Below, piece after piece: positions 34,579 through 47,500 of a DNA stretch of 64,000 nucleotides. This DNA is from Orientallactaga sibirica. Lineage: Eukaryota > Chordata > Mammalia > Rodentia > Dipodidae. Below the pieces are notes generated by a model. That model worked only from the letters and a program-made list of their open reading frames with translations, was not told the origin of the DNA and did not search any database. Where the stretch lies: assembly GCA_036365145.1 (NCBI GenBank), contig JAEOAD010000025.1, positions 28,095,001-28,159,000 on the forward strand, read 5' to 3'. Position numbers and translations under genes: made by a program. Each line of letters begins with the position of its first letter. Position 1 is the first letter of the stretch.

Positions 34579-34855
34579 TGTGACCAAGTATGTAGGCTGT
34601 CCACCATTCCAGGTCAACCTGAGCTAGAGACCCTACCTTGGAAAAATAAAATAAAAAAATAAAATAGGGCCTGGAGAGATGGCTTAGTGGTTAAGGCACT
34701 TGCCTGCAAAGCCAAAAGATCCCGGTTCAATTCTCCAGGACCCACGTAAGCCAGATGCACAAGGGAACGCATGCATCTGGAGTTTGTTTGCAGTGGCTGG
34801 AGGCCCTGGCACGCCCATTTTCTCCCTCCCTCTCTCTCTGCCTCTTTCTCTCTCG

Positions 34856-34898
<43 letters not shown>

Positions 34899-34975
34899 AA
34901 TATATTAAAAAAAATAAAATAAAATTTAAAGAAAGGCAGATATTACAGGACAATCACCACATGGGTTCCAGGTCT

Positions 34976-34981
34976 TTTAAT
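34976..34981 (-). terminator. ARHGEF2: Candidate ARHGEF2 polyadenylation signal (ATTAAA)
   Basis: On the minus strand ATTAAA lies about 990 nt past the stop, just after the long A tract (about 35007-35033). No AATAAA was found between the stop and this point. Assignment is tentative. Confidence 0.4.
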
Positions 34982-35003
34982 TTTTTCCCTGCTTGATCTT
35001 TTT

Positions 35004-35036
<33 letters not shown>

Positions 35037-35969
35037 AATCAAATTGGAGACAAATGGCTGGCACTGGTGGGCACTGGGGTTCCACTGAAAAATCCCCCAA
35101 ATTCTCGCTGAGGTTTCAGGTCATAGTTGCTGTGGCGGGAGATGGTGAGGTACGCGGAGACTTCCCCGCCCATCCTCGGGTTACTTCCAGACGGCAGAGG
35201 AAGAGGTTGGAGCAGGAGCCCTTACTTGGATGAAGGAGGGAAGTCACGTCTTTCCCCACTCCTCTAGCTCAGAGACGTGGACACAGAAGTGCCTACATCT
35301 TCTCTTAAAAATAGAAAATGCGTGCATTTGGCTTTGGTACAAAAAAAAGAAAAAAACAACAATAAAACATTCTGGTCCCTGTGGATTTTTCCCTTACCCC
35401 CAACAAACCATTATGGCCACTTGAGCCTCTACCCTGCATCAACTCCAGGGAATCTCCTGGGATTTCCATGGAGGCTGAAGAGAAGAGAGAGTAGAGGGTT
35501 GAGGGGAGCAGGGAGAGGGACATGGTCCTGCCCACAGCCCTCCTTAAAGGGGCAGTAGGTCCTGTGGCCACAGCCTCTTGTCAAAGGTGTTGCAAAGCTA
35601 AGCCTGAACATGCCCCAGTAGTGTTAAAGGACAAGGCCCCGACCCTATGGCTTGGTTCCCATGTCCCTGGGTCCTTTGAATCTCCCTCTCCCCCATAACT
35701 AATAAACAATAAATAAATAAGTTTTCCTAAAGTAGAGGGAAGAAGGCATGAAAAGTTGGCATCTGTGGTGTAGCTCTTGGATGCCACCATGTGCCCTAAA
35801 GCTCCCAGTTTTCTACATGGCCCCAAGGATCCAGGATCCCAGAAGCTGGCAAGGACAATCAGCAGTCTCTTCCAAATATTCCCTCAGTGTTGGCAGATTT
35901 GAGCCCCCAAGGTTTGCCCCCCTTCAGTAATGTTCTTCAGAGGGGTGCTAGGCTGGGAGGAGAGCCCGC
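34982..35969 (-). other. ARHGEF2: ARHGEF2 3'UTR
   Basis: About 1 kb of mostly unique sequence between the stop codon and the candidate poly(A) signal, duplicated at 27976-28964. It is free of SINEs apart from the homopolymer tract, which fits a retained 3'UTR. Confidence 0.65.
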
Positions 35970-36043
35970 TTAGCTCTCTGAGGAGACGGGCTCCCCATCT
36001 CGGCTTTCAGTCTCTTCCGGGATGTCTTGCATTTGGGTGAAAT
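35970..36043 (-). CDS. ARHGEF2: ARHGEF2 exon 22 (stop)
   Basis: 74 nt, ends [11 protein letters not shown] then TAA at 35970-35972. The acceptor is ctttcag. It reads DFTQMQD, whereas human, mouse and the left duplicate read DFTRMQD (a cga to caa CpG-type change at 36034). Confidence 0.95.
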
Positions 36044-39000
36044 CTGAAAGGGAACAGGGTAGAGTTGGTGAGTTAGCAAGGACTCCAACAAGAAATGGTA
36101 CACCAGGGCTAGAGAGATGGCTTAGTGGTGAAGCGCTGGCCTGTGAACTCTAAGGACCCCAATTCAAGACTCAATTCCCCAGGAACCATGGTGGCGCATG
36201 CATCTGGAGTTAATTTGCAGAGTCTGTCGTTGTCAAATAAAAAATAAAAAATAAAAAAAGGAAAAGAAAATGGTGGTATACGCCTTTAATCCCAGCACTC
36301 GGGAGGCAGAAGTAGGTGGATCACCATGAGTTCAAAGCCACCCTGAGACTACATAGTGAATTCCAGGTCAGCCTGGGCTGGAGCAAGACCCTACCTCAAA
36401 AAAAAAAAAAAAAAAAAAAAAAGGGAAGGCCAAGCATGGTGTCACATGCCTTTAATCCCAGCACTCGGGAGGCAGAGGAAGGAGGATCACCGTGAGTTCA
36501 AGGCCACCCTGAGACTACATAGTGAATTCCAGGTCAGCCTGGACTAGAGTGAGAACCTGCTTTGAAAAACAAAACAAAACAAAAAATTATAAAAATAATT
36601 TTTTATTTTTGGGTTTTTCCCCCCAAGGTAGGGTCTCACTCCTCTAGCTCAGAATGCGTCACCACATCCAGCTAAAATATATATATATATATATATATAA
36701 AGGGAATAGGTTGATAGTCACTCATCAGTTGGAGAACACTTTTTTCCTAGAGTTCCACCATCCACTCATCATCACAGATTGGACGTCCTCCCTGGCTCTA
36801 CAGATCTGGGTGGTCAGGGTTCAAGTGAACGCAGCCCACTTTGACTCCACAACCCCACCAGTCTTACCTCGCGGACTGTGGGGTGGAGACAGACGGCTGC
36901 TGCCCTCCTCCTCACTGCCAGTGTCGGGGTCACTGCTGTCCTGTAGCCGCTCTTCAGGACTGCCCAGATCCTGCCGCTCCCGGTCCTCAAAGGGTCGGTG
37001 GATGGAACGTACGGTCACAGGCAGATCCAGGCGGTCATGGCCTCGGCCAGGCTGTGGACAACAGGCAGGAAAAGCAGCAGCCAGCTGAGCAGTGTGAACA
37101 TACCGGGCTCATCAGAACCTTTCCCCAGGCTCGTCACGAACCCATCAGCCAGGTCCTTTCATTCTAATATGCAGTGTTTGCCTGCAATACTCATACCTCA
37201 GTCCCTTCTAAATGTTTTTTTTTTTTTTTTGGTTTTTCGAGGAAGGGTCTCTAACCCTAGGTTAGAGAGAGACCCTACCTCAAATATAAATAAAACAGAG
37301 CTGGAGAAATGGCTTAGCAGTTAAGGCACTTGACTAAAAAGCCAAAGGACCATGTTTCTCTTCCCTAGGACCCACATAAGCCAGATGCACAAGGTGGCAC
37401 ATGTACCTGGAGTTTGTTCGCATTGGCTGGAGGCCCTGGCACACCCATTCTCTCTCTCTCTCCCTCCCTCCCTCCCTCTATCTGCCTCTCTCTCTCTTAA
37501 ATAAATAAATAATATTAAAATAAATAAATAAGTGTGCTGGAGAGATAGATGGCTTAGTGGTTAAGGCACTTGCCTGTGAAGAGTAAGGACCCAGGTTTGA
37601 TTCCCCAGAACCCACGTAAGGCAGATGCACTAGGGTAGCTGGCCAGTGAGCCCCAGGGCTCCACCTTCCTCCACCTCCCCCGTTCTGAGATGACAGGTAC
37701 AAGCCATCACTCCCAGCTTTTTGTTGCATGGGTTCTGGGAATCAAACGCAGGTCTTCATGCTTACGAGGCAAGTGCTTTACCATGTGAGCCATCTCTATT
37801 CCTGCTACACCCCCAGCACTCAAGATTCCAGTTGGCATCTTGTTTTGTAGGCTCTTGCTTAAACCTAGGCTGAACTAGAATTCACTAAAGTAGCTTCAGG
37901 GTGGCCTTGAGCTCACCGTGATCCTCTCACCTCTGCTTCCCAAGTGCTGGGATAAAAGGTGTGTGTCACCATGCACGGCAAATATATATATTATTATTGT
38001 TGTTGTTTTTTTTTTTTTCAAGGTAGGGTTTCACTCTAGCTCAGGCTGACCTGGAATTCACTCTGTAGTCTCAGGATGGCCTCGAACTCATGGTGACCCT
38101 CCCACCTCTGCCTCCCAAATGCTGGTATTAACGGTGTGTGCCACCATGAATGGCATGGCTGGTATATTTTTTAAATTTTTATTATTTTTTTGCTTGTATA
38201 TTCTGGTGTGAGCACACACATGTATACAGATGCACATGCACGTGTACATGTGGAGGCAAGAAGTCCACATTTAGGTCTCTTGCTCTATCACTCGCTGCCT
38301 TATTCTCTGAGACAGGGTCTTTCCGTGAGCCTAGAGCTCGCCGATTCAGCTAGACTAGATGCCCAGTAAGCGCCATGACTCTCACCTCCATCTCCACAGG
38401 GCTGGGAACAAAGGCACACAACACCGTGCCTGCCACTGTATGTGTGTTCTGGGGGTCTGAATTCAGGTCTTCATGATTGCATCAACACTTAACCATTGTC
38501 TTCTCCCTGCCTTCAGCTAGCATCTGTGTGTGTGCGTGTGTGTGTGAGCACGGTGTGCCAGGTCTGTGTGTGCGTGTGTGTGTGAGCACGGTGTGCCAGG
38601 TCTCTTGCTGCTGCAATTCAATGCCTGTCTGGCTTTACGTGGGCAGCTGGGGAGTTGAACCTAGGCAGGCAGGCTTTGCCACCAAGCACCTTTAACCACT
38701 AAGCCATCTCCTCAAGCCCTCAATTAGTATCTTTTGTTTTGCTTTGTGTTTGGTTTTTTTCGAGGTAGGGTTTCACTCTAGTCCAGGCTGACCTGGAATT
38801 CACTCTGTAGTCTCAGAGTGGCCTCGAACTCATGGCAATACGTCCACCTCTGCCTCCCAGTGCTGGGATTAAAGGCGTGCGCCACCATGCCCGGCCTCAA
38901 TTAGTCTTAATGCTTGATGCGCCTTGGGCTCACATCCCCAACGACTGTCTTTCAGGCTGCACTGGGCATTATGTCCACCCAGGTCAGTTGCCATCCCAAG

Positions 39001-41553
39001 CAGCCTCACCTGTGGGGGTGTAAAGCTCAAGTATAGGGCATCCCCGGCCGGGAGGCTGCGACGCCGAGGATCCAGAGGTCTGCGGGCCCAGGGGGCCTCA
39101 GGCGGGAGCGACTCACTCTGGCCCAAGGTGGCCAGCTGCCTGCGAGCCTCTTCGGCCTCCCGTTCCAGCAGGGCTCGCGCCTGCTCGCTCTCCCGGAGCC
39201 GAGCTTCCAGGCTGCCAGCCTCAGTTGCCCGCTCCTCGCCCAGCCGCCGGCAGCGTCGCAGCTCCTCCTGCAGTAGCGTGTGTTGCCGCTGCAGTAGCGC
39301 CAGCTCTGTGACCTGCTTCTCGGGAGCCGCAGGGGTAGGCCCGGCCCGGCCGGCCTCACCATCCCGAGAGTTGGCCCGGGACAGCTTCTCCCACCGGTCA
39401 GGGCCCTCAGGGAATCGGGCTTCCATCAAAGTGTCCTGCTGTGCCACAGCTGCCTGGGGGTGGAACAGGCCAGAAAGTGCCTTCAGAAGGCCACTTCTTC
39501 CACCTCCTCACACTCTCTCTTTTTAATATTTTAATTTTTATTTATTTATTTGTGTGTGAGAGAGAAAGAGGCAGATAGAGAATGGGCACTCAGGGCCTCC
39601 AGCCACTGCAAACAAACTCCAGGTGCATGCACCCCCTTGTGCATTTGGCTTATGTGGGTCCTGGGGAGTTGAACCTGGGTCCTTTGGCTTTGCAGGCAAA
39701 CAACTTAATATCTAAGCCATCTTTCCAGCCCTCGTCTCCTCACTCTCAGTCTGCCAGGACCCACGTCATTCACCCCTGGAGAACTTGGCTTGGACGTACT
39801 CAGGCCTGTTCGGGTGACTACCACTACATGGGCACTTCTGGCCAGCACCTTCCCTCTCCCCCACTCCAGCCCTTGTACACTGACCTGCAGACCATGCAGA
39901 AGTCCATAGAGATTAACCAGTCTCTGTAACACCTCCTGAGGACAGAGGAAAGGGTAGGAACAGAATGGGAGAACTGCACAGACATCGCCAAAGCGATAGT
40001 GGCAGGTGTGTGTGTGTATGTGTGTGTGTGTGTACAACATCTGGACACTCTGAGGTACAGACTCTTCCCAGTCCATCCTAATTGGGCTGTGACTTCTCAA
40101 GGCAGAGAGCCCGTGAGGCCTCTCTGGCAGTCTCCTCTACAATGAATTCCCCATCTCACCTCCTGGGGGGACCTCAGCTGATTTCCATTTCGATCCTGCA
40201 GAAAGTGAGCAAGGATGGGGTCAGCAGATGGGGTCAGTTGCTCCCAGCAACTTTCCACAGCGCCAGCGGTGCCCTTCCCTCCTCAAGCCAGTGCTGACCC
40301 TCCTGAGCACCAACCTTCTGACTGGAGTCCGAGTCGGTTCTGCAGAGCTCAATGGCGCCGTTGAAAGTTCTCGCCTCGCCATCTGCTGACGGGGAGAAAG
40401 AGTAGGGGCAGGGCTCACTTTCCCGGGACCCTGGCACCCCCCAGTCTCTTTTGCTCCTCCCACCGACTACCTTGGTCTCCTGCCTTGCACTCACTGGCAG
40501 TGACCCCAGGACTTGTGTTACCACCATTGTCTGGTTCCAAGGGCATGGCTGGTTCTCTCGGCGTCAACAGAAGCTCTATGCCAGGTCCCACCAGCAGGTC
40601 TTTCAGGTCCTCCACTGAGGGTGGAAAGGGAGGAAGTGAGGATGGGAGGACACTATTGCAGGCGGCTCGCCCAACACACAGACTATTTAAGTATTCGGGG
40701 AAGTTCACACAGGGGGCGTGGATTGCAGACAGTTATGTGGCAGCTGAGGGTCATCAAAGATGCCCAAGGTAAGCCACAGTCTTTGCAGTGGCAGAGGCGC
40801 CCACACCACGGCCATGAAATGGCCCAGGACAAGCCCTTGGGCTGTTTATGGGCTGTGGGGCTGCTGTGCTCCTGATCTGGGTCCTCCGGCCACAAGCCTA
40901 TATTCTGTGATGGGGAGAGATGGTGAGAGCCCGGCCTGGGCTCTTCCTCACCCTCACGGATGGCGTCCCGCAGCAGCCGCTCGCCCCGAGGGGATTCGAG
41001 GGACTCAGAGCGGAAGAGGCCCCTGGGCAGGGCAGGTAAGGCCATCCCACTGCCACCGTCCTCTTCCGCCTGGAAGTGGGTCATCTCGGCAAACAGCCCG
41101 ACTTTCTCCTGTAGCAGCTCCACCAGTGCCCGGTCCTTCTGCTGCAGCTCCACTGTGGACAGGGACAGGGACAGGTTAGCACGGAGGGGTCCACAGGGGA
41201 CCCTGAGAGATGGTGGAGGGCAGCCCAGAAGATAGGAACAGGACTTCATTTTAGATTTAGGGCATTCAGAATAAAGAAAAAAACTTCTTTTTGGCAGGGA
41301 GGTACACATAACTTCTGTAAGAAAGAGTTGTGGGCTGGAAAGATAGCTTAGAGGTTAAGCACTTGCTTACAAAGCCTAAGGACCCATGTTGGACTCTCCA
41401 GGTCCCACGTGAGCCAGACGCACAAGGTGACACAAGTATGCAAGGTCACACTTGTGCACAAGATGGCATACGAATCTGGAATTTGACTGCAGTAGCTGGA
41501 GGCCTTGGCATGCCAAATCTCTCTCTCATTAAAGAAAGAAAGAAAGAAAGAAA

Positions 41554-41585
<32 letters not shown>

Positions 41586-44500
41586 AAAAGAAAGAAAGAT
41601 TTGTGACCAAGTATGTAGGCTGTCCACCTCATTCCATTTTTGTTTTTTGTTTTTTGAGGTAGGGTATCGCTCTAGCCCAGGCTGACCTGGAATTCACTAT
41701 GTAGCCTCAGGCTGGCCTCGAACTCACAGCAATCCTACCTCTGCCTCCCAAGTGCTGGAATTAAAGGTATGTGCCACCACGCCCAGCTCATTTTCCTTAA
41801 ATTAGAGAATGTAAGTTTTATCTAGGCACTCGGTTACCTAGTTAGCAGCTATGTTTTCCAGGCTAATGTGCACTTAGACGCTGACACATCACTAACTTCT
41901 GGCCTTTAGATATGAGCATCAGATGACAGGAGTATGAGACTCTTCTTGTTCCGCTCCTCCTCCCTGCCTGCTGGGATATACACAGGATGGCCGGAGCACA
42001 CGCAGGCGCTAAAGACTTAGGAATGGGTGCCTCATGTTGAAGATGGCAGGGCCATCTTTTGAGATGGTCTCATGTTAGCCCAGGCTGGTATCAACCCGGC
42101 TAAGTCGCTGAGAATGACACTGAACTCTTGCTTAATCTCTCAAGTACTGCGATCACAAGCATCTGCAGCCACACAGCTTTCACTTTGTACTCTTAAATGG
42201 AAAGTACTCCTTTTCGTTCTAGTCCAGGCTGACCTGGAATTCACTATGTACTCTCAGGGTGGCCTTGAACTCTCTGCAATCCTCCTACCTCTGCCTCCCG
42301 AGTGCTGGGATTAAAGGTGTGCGCCACTCTGCCTGGCTCTCAAATCTTTTTGTTTTCTTTAATTTTTATTTATTTGCAAACAGAGAGAGAAAGAGAGAAT
42401 GGATGTGCCAGGACCTCTAGCCACTGCAAATGAACTCCAGATGCGTGCACCACTTTGTGCATCTGGCTTACATGGATACTGGGGAATAGAACCAGGGTCC
42501 TTAGGTTTTACAGAAAAGCGCCTTAACTGCTGAGCCCTCTCTGCAGCCCTCTTTCATCTTTTTAACAGTCACACAGTATTTTGTGTGGATTTACTATAAA
42601 TAATTTAATGAGCTCCCTAGGGGAGAACTTAATTTATTATTATTATTATTTTATTTTATTTTTTTGGAGAGAGAGACAGAGAGGGAGAAGGAGACAGAGA
42701 ATGGGCACGCCAGCAGTCTCTCAGCTGCTGTGAACGTAATCCAGATGTGTGCATCCCCTTGTGGGCAAGTGCGGCATTGAGCCCTTGCGTCACTGCATCT
42801 GGCTAAACGTGGGACCTGGAGATTGGAACCGGGTTCTTAGGCTTAGCAGGCAGGCGCCTTAACCGCTAAGCCATCTCTCCAGCCCTATTATTATAATTAT
42901 TTGGTTTTTCGAGGTAGGGTCTGATTCTAGCCCAGGCTGACCTGGAATTCACTATGTAGTCTCAGGGTGGCCTTGAACTCACGGCGATCTTCCTACCTTT
43001 GCCTCCCGAGTGCTGGGGTTAAAGGCGTGCGCCACCACGCCCGGCTGAGAACTTACTCTTGATTCGCCGCAGGTAGGCCTCATCCTCTGTCTCAATCAGG
43101 GGGAAGTCTTCCCTGGATGGGCATCTGCAGGGAGAATTGGGGTGAATTTAGGGACAGACACCAGATTACGGCCTTGTTTCCTTTCTACATGTCCTGCCCT
43201 TTCCTCTTCTGGTGAGACATCTGGCTGTTCATTCACTGTGCACCAATCATCTCCATCAACCTGGGCCTGAGACAAGGTCTTCCTTGTTGCCGTCTCCACC
43301 CGCCCTGTGTGCGGTCTAGCAAGCCACAGCGTTCCAGGTTCTCCTGACTCTGCCTCCCGGTGACATGGCAGATTGGGATTAGTCAAATGTACCACTCGGT
43401 TTGGATTTATGTGGGTGTTTGGGAATCAAACTGTGGAAACCTGCATGTTCAACCACTGAGCTATCTCCCCAGCTCCCACCATGTTTCAACAGTTCATTCT
43501 GTAGAATTCATTGTTTTAGCTTAAAAATAAACAAACAAAAAATAAATAAAAACTGAACAGGCATGGTCAATTTAATCCCAACACTTGGGAGACTGAAGTA
43601 GAAGTATCTCCATGAGTTCCAAGTCAGCCTGGGCTGGAGTGAGACTGAACCTTGAAAAAAACAATACACAAAAAGGACTGATTTTGGGTTGGAGAGATGG
43701 TTTAGTGGTTTAGGCACCTGCCTGCTAAGCCTAAAATCACCAGTACCAATCTCCAGGTCCCCCCTTTAGCCAGATGCAAAGTGATGCAAGGGCACAATGC
43801 CGCACTTGACCACAAGGGGGCGCACGCATCTGGAGTTCATTCACAGCGGCAGAGAGGCTGCTGGCGCGCCCAATCTCTGCCTCCCTCCCTCTCTCCAAGA
43901 AAAAAAAAAAAGGACTTATTTTGCCTTTGTTTCTGGTGTGTGTGTGCGCACATGTGCCATGGCAGGCACATGGAGGTTGGAGAACCACCTGGAGGTGTCT
44001 GTGCTGTGCCTTCTTGGAGACAGTGTCTCTGCTATAAGCTTCCTGGCTCCACCTCCCATTGTTGGAACCACACTGAGGCCACGTACACTATTGCCACTTT
44101 GCAAGAGGCAGTTTACGTAGGTCCTGGAGAACGGAAGTGGGTCAGCAGGCCTTGCAAGTAAGTGCCTTTAAGCAGCTGAGCCACCTCCCCAGCCCTCAGA
44201 TTTACTCATAGTTGATGTCGTTTTTGAGACAGGGTCTCATGTAGCCCAGACTTTGTAGCCTTGAACTCCTCACCCTCCATTTCCCCTCCTAAGTGGTAGG
44301 ACTGCAGGCAAGCACCACCCCATTTGGCCATTTTCCACACCTCTGCCTGTACTTTATTTGAATTTCCCCCCATTGCAATGAAACACATTGCTGATTGCCT
44401 CAAACCCAAAGTATGTTCAACAGATTTACCGCTTTAACATAAGGACTGAGGTTCAGAAGAAACTCTTCTTCTTCTTTTTTTTTTCAAGGTAGGGACTCAC

Positions 44501-47500
44501 TGTAGCCCGGCCGACCTGGAATTCACTATGTAGTCTCAGGGTGGCCTCGAACTCACAGTGATCCTCCTACTTCTGCCTCCTGAGTGCCAGGATTAAAGGT
44601 GTGTGCCACCACGCCCGGCTTTCCAGATTTTTTTTTTTTGTTTGTCTGTTTTGAAGGACTGAGTTACTTCTTAAGTGTGTGAATGAGACTTGTTCATCAC
44701 TCTGGTGTGTTCATTGCATTTTAGAAAATAAAAGGTAAGATGCAACCCCATCAAGTCCTCTGCTCATAGCCCATGATGCCAGCTCAAGGAGCCCTCTGCT
44801 TGGCAGCTTATGGCACTTCTGAAGGGCCGTCAGGGCTGTCACTGTGTAAACTACAACTTCATATGCTCTAAGAACACAGGTAACCTTTCTCTCCCAGCCT
44901 CTGCCCCGGAGGGAGTTCTGTGGCTCCGGGAACGGAAGTCATGGAACCCTGAGGCCACATGGACATGCACGGAGCAGACACACACTCACACGCGCACGCT
45001 CTGCTGAATGACCCGGATCCAGGTGCTCCGGTCATCCCTGGATGCCGTGTGCACTTCGTACATCTCAGGAGGGGCCGCACTGATCAGAAACATCCCTTTC
45101 TCCTGGTTGGCGATGTCTCGCACGATTAGATTCTGCAGGGATACCACCGAAGGTTTATCCTGCCGGGAAAAAGAAAAATTAGGTCCAGGACTCCGGAGGC
45201 TAAAGGTGCTGGGTCCTCAACCACAGAATGCACGAAGAATTGAGGAAGACACTCCCACAATACAAGCTAAGAACCTGGGCATCCAGGTGGTGCACGCCTT
45301 TAATCCCAGCACTCGGGAGGCAGAGGTAGGAGGATCCCCATGAGTACAAGGCCATCCTGGAGATAGAGCTGAGTTCCAGATCAGCCTGGGCTACTAGGCT
45401 AGAGTGAGACCCTGCCTTGAGGAAAAAAGAGAAACAGGCAGGACAGAGGCTTGCCTGTGAAGTGTAAGGACCCCAGTTTGAGGCTCAATTCCCCAGGACC
45501 CACATAAGCCAGAGGCACAGGGTGGTGCATGTCTGGAGTTCATTTGCAGTGGCTAGAGGCCCTGGTGTGCCCATTCTCTCTCTCTCTGCCTCCTTCTCTC
45601 ATAAATAAATAAATAATTTTTTTGTAAAGAGAGAAAGACATGGGCATCCAACAGAAAGGACTTACCAATGTGTGTGACCCTTGACAAACTATTTTTAAAA
45701 TATATATATATTTTTTTAAGTACCTTATTCATTTGACAGAATGAGGCAGAGAGAGAGAGGGAAGAGAATGGGCACACAAGGGCCTCCAGCCGCTGCAACA
45801 AACTCCAGATGCATGCGCCACCTTGTGCATCTGGCTTACGTGGGTTCTGGGGAATCAACCCTGGGTCCTTTGGCTTTGCAGGCAAGTTCCTTAATTGCTA
45901 AGCCATCCCTCTAGCCCGACAAACTATTTTTTAATGTATGTTTGTTTATTTATTTATGGGTGGGGAGGGGGCAGATAGAGAGAAAAAAATGGGCATGCCA
46001 AAGCCTCTAGCCACTGCAAACGAACTCCAGACATGCGCACCACCTTGTGCATCTGGGGAGTAGAACCTGGGTTCTCAGGCTTCGCAGGCAAGCACTTTAA
46101 CCACTAAGCGATCTCTCTAGCCCCCCCCCCTTTTAATATTTAGACAAACTATTTAAATCAGTCTGTCTCTCTTCTCTCTAGACAGCCTATGCTGGCCTTG
46201 AACTCACCATGTAGCTCAGGCTATCTCTGCAGTTGACTCCTCGTGTAGCTCAGTCTGCCTCCAACTCACTCTGTAGCCGAGTTTTCTTAAACCCCTGATT
46301 CTGCAGCCTCATCTCCCAAGTGCTAGAATCACAGGTATGTTGCGCCATGTCTGCCTTCTAACCCTAACCTTCATCATCTACAAAACGATGCTAATAACGG
46401 GCTTCCTGCACAGGTGTAAGCACGGCTGTGCACAGTAGCAATACCTGATTATTATTCACACCTTAAAAAAGAACCTTAGCCGGGCTGCGTGAATCCCTAC
46501 CTTGAAAAAACCAAAACCTTTGTGTGTTTATGTGTGTGCTCTTATGAACTCGGCATGTACATACCGTAGCTCACATGTGGAGGTCAGTGGACAACCCGGG
46601 GCATTGGTCCTGACCTTCCACTTTGAGGCAGGGTTTTATTGTTGCTCTCTGCTGCATATGCCAGGCTAGCTGGCTTGCAAGCTTCTGGAAATTCCCCCGT
46701 CTCTGTCTCCCATCTTGCTGTAGGAATGCTGGGATTGCAGGCATGTGCTACCACGTCAAACTCTATGTCGGTTCCGAGGAGCCAGGCTCAGGGGCCCATG
46801 CTTATACAATTAAGTAATCACCACAGCTTTTCCGAGATTGGGGCTCACTCTAGCCCAGGCTAATCTGGAATTCACTATGTCGTCTCATGGTGGCCTTGAA
46901 CTCACGGTGGCCTTGAACTCATGGCAATCCTCCTACCTCTGCCTCCTGAGTGCTTACTTTTTATTACATAGCAGTAATGTTTTTTTGTTTTTGTTTAAAC
47001 AAACTCCAGATGCATGTACCATCTTGTGCATCTGGCTTATGTGGGTACTGGAGAATTGAACCTGGGTCCTTAGGTTTTACAGGCAAGTGCCTTAACCACT
47101 AAACCATCTCTTCAGCCTCCCAGTGTTTTTTTTTTTTTTTTTTTTTAATTGTTTATTTATGAGTAGAGAAAGAGGGAGATAGAATGGGTACACCAGGGTC
47201 TCTTGTCACTGCAAATGAACTACAGACACATGTGCCACTTTGCGCCCCTGACTTGACATGGGTACTGGGGAACTGAACTTAGACTGGCAGGCGTTGCAAA
47301 CAAGTGCCTCTAACAGCTGAGCCATCTCCCCAGCTCAGTAACAGTTATAATGCTTGTGTAACTTTGGAGGACTCCAGAGCTCTTTTGGGCTTGGGGAGGA
47401 AAGAAAGAAGGGATATATAAGAAAGAGAAGAACAAAGGTCTCACCAGGGCAGGGAAGATGTACTTCTGGTCCTTCTCTTGCAGAAATACTAGCACATCTG

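Larger units (their letters stand above)
27621..34605. repeat. Tandem duplication 2, left copy (L) of the ARHGEF2 3' end
   Basis: A direct repeat with a period of about 7 kb: 27621-34605 matches 34606-41630 over its whole length, including SINEs, microsatellites, introns, eight coding exons and the 3'UTR. The shared short block attcca occurs at the left edge (27621), the junction (34606) and the right edge (41631). L carries many short deletions, often in G or C runs. Confidence 0.95.
36108..39730. repeat. SINEs in the right copy of duplication 2
   Basis: Introns between exons 19 and 22. DIP-like + 36108-36250; B1 + 36268-36400 and 36428-36570; DIP-like + 37300-37510 and partial 37533-37630; B1 - 37860-37975, 38018-38150 and 38763-38900; DIP-like - about 38610-38720 and 39530-39730. 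(AT)n lies at 36677-36700. DIP-like + copies at 34672-34880 and 41335-41530 flank the unit. All match the left copy. Confidence 0.82.
34606..41630. repeat. Tandem duplication 2, right copy (R), containing the functional ARHGEF2 3' end
   Basis: Direct repeat of 27621-34605. All eight exons here keep the lengths and phases needed to finish the ARHGEF2 frame. The junction at about 34600-34612 joins the right-edge sequence ggctgtccacc to the 3' half of a B1 (attccaggtcaacctgag), so the R copy starts inside a B1 whose 5' half exists only in the left flank (27524-27620). Confidence 0.95.

Noticed and set aside
38924..39526. 200-codon plus-strand Ser/Arg-rich open frame
   Set aside because: Exact antisense shadow of ARHGEF2 exon 20, whose minus-strand coiled coil is the real gene.
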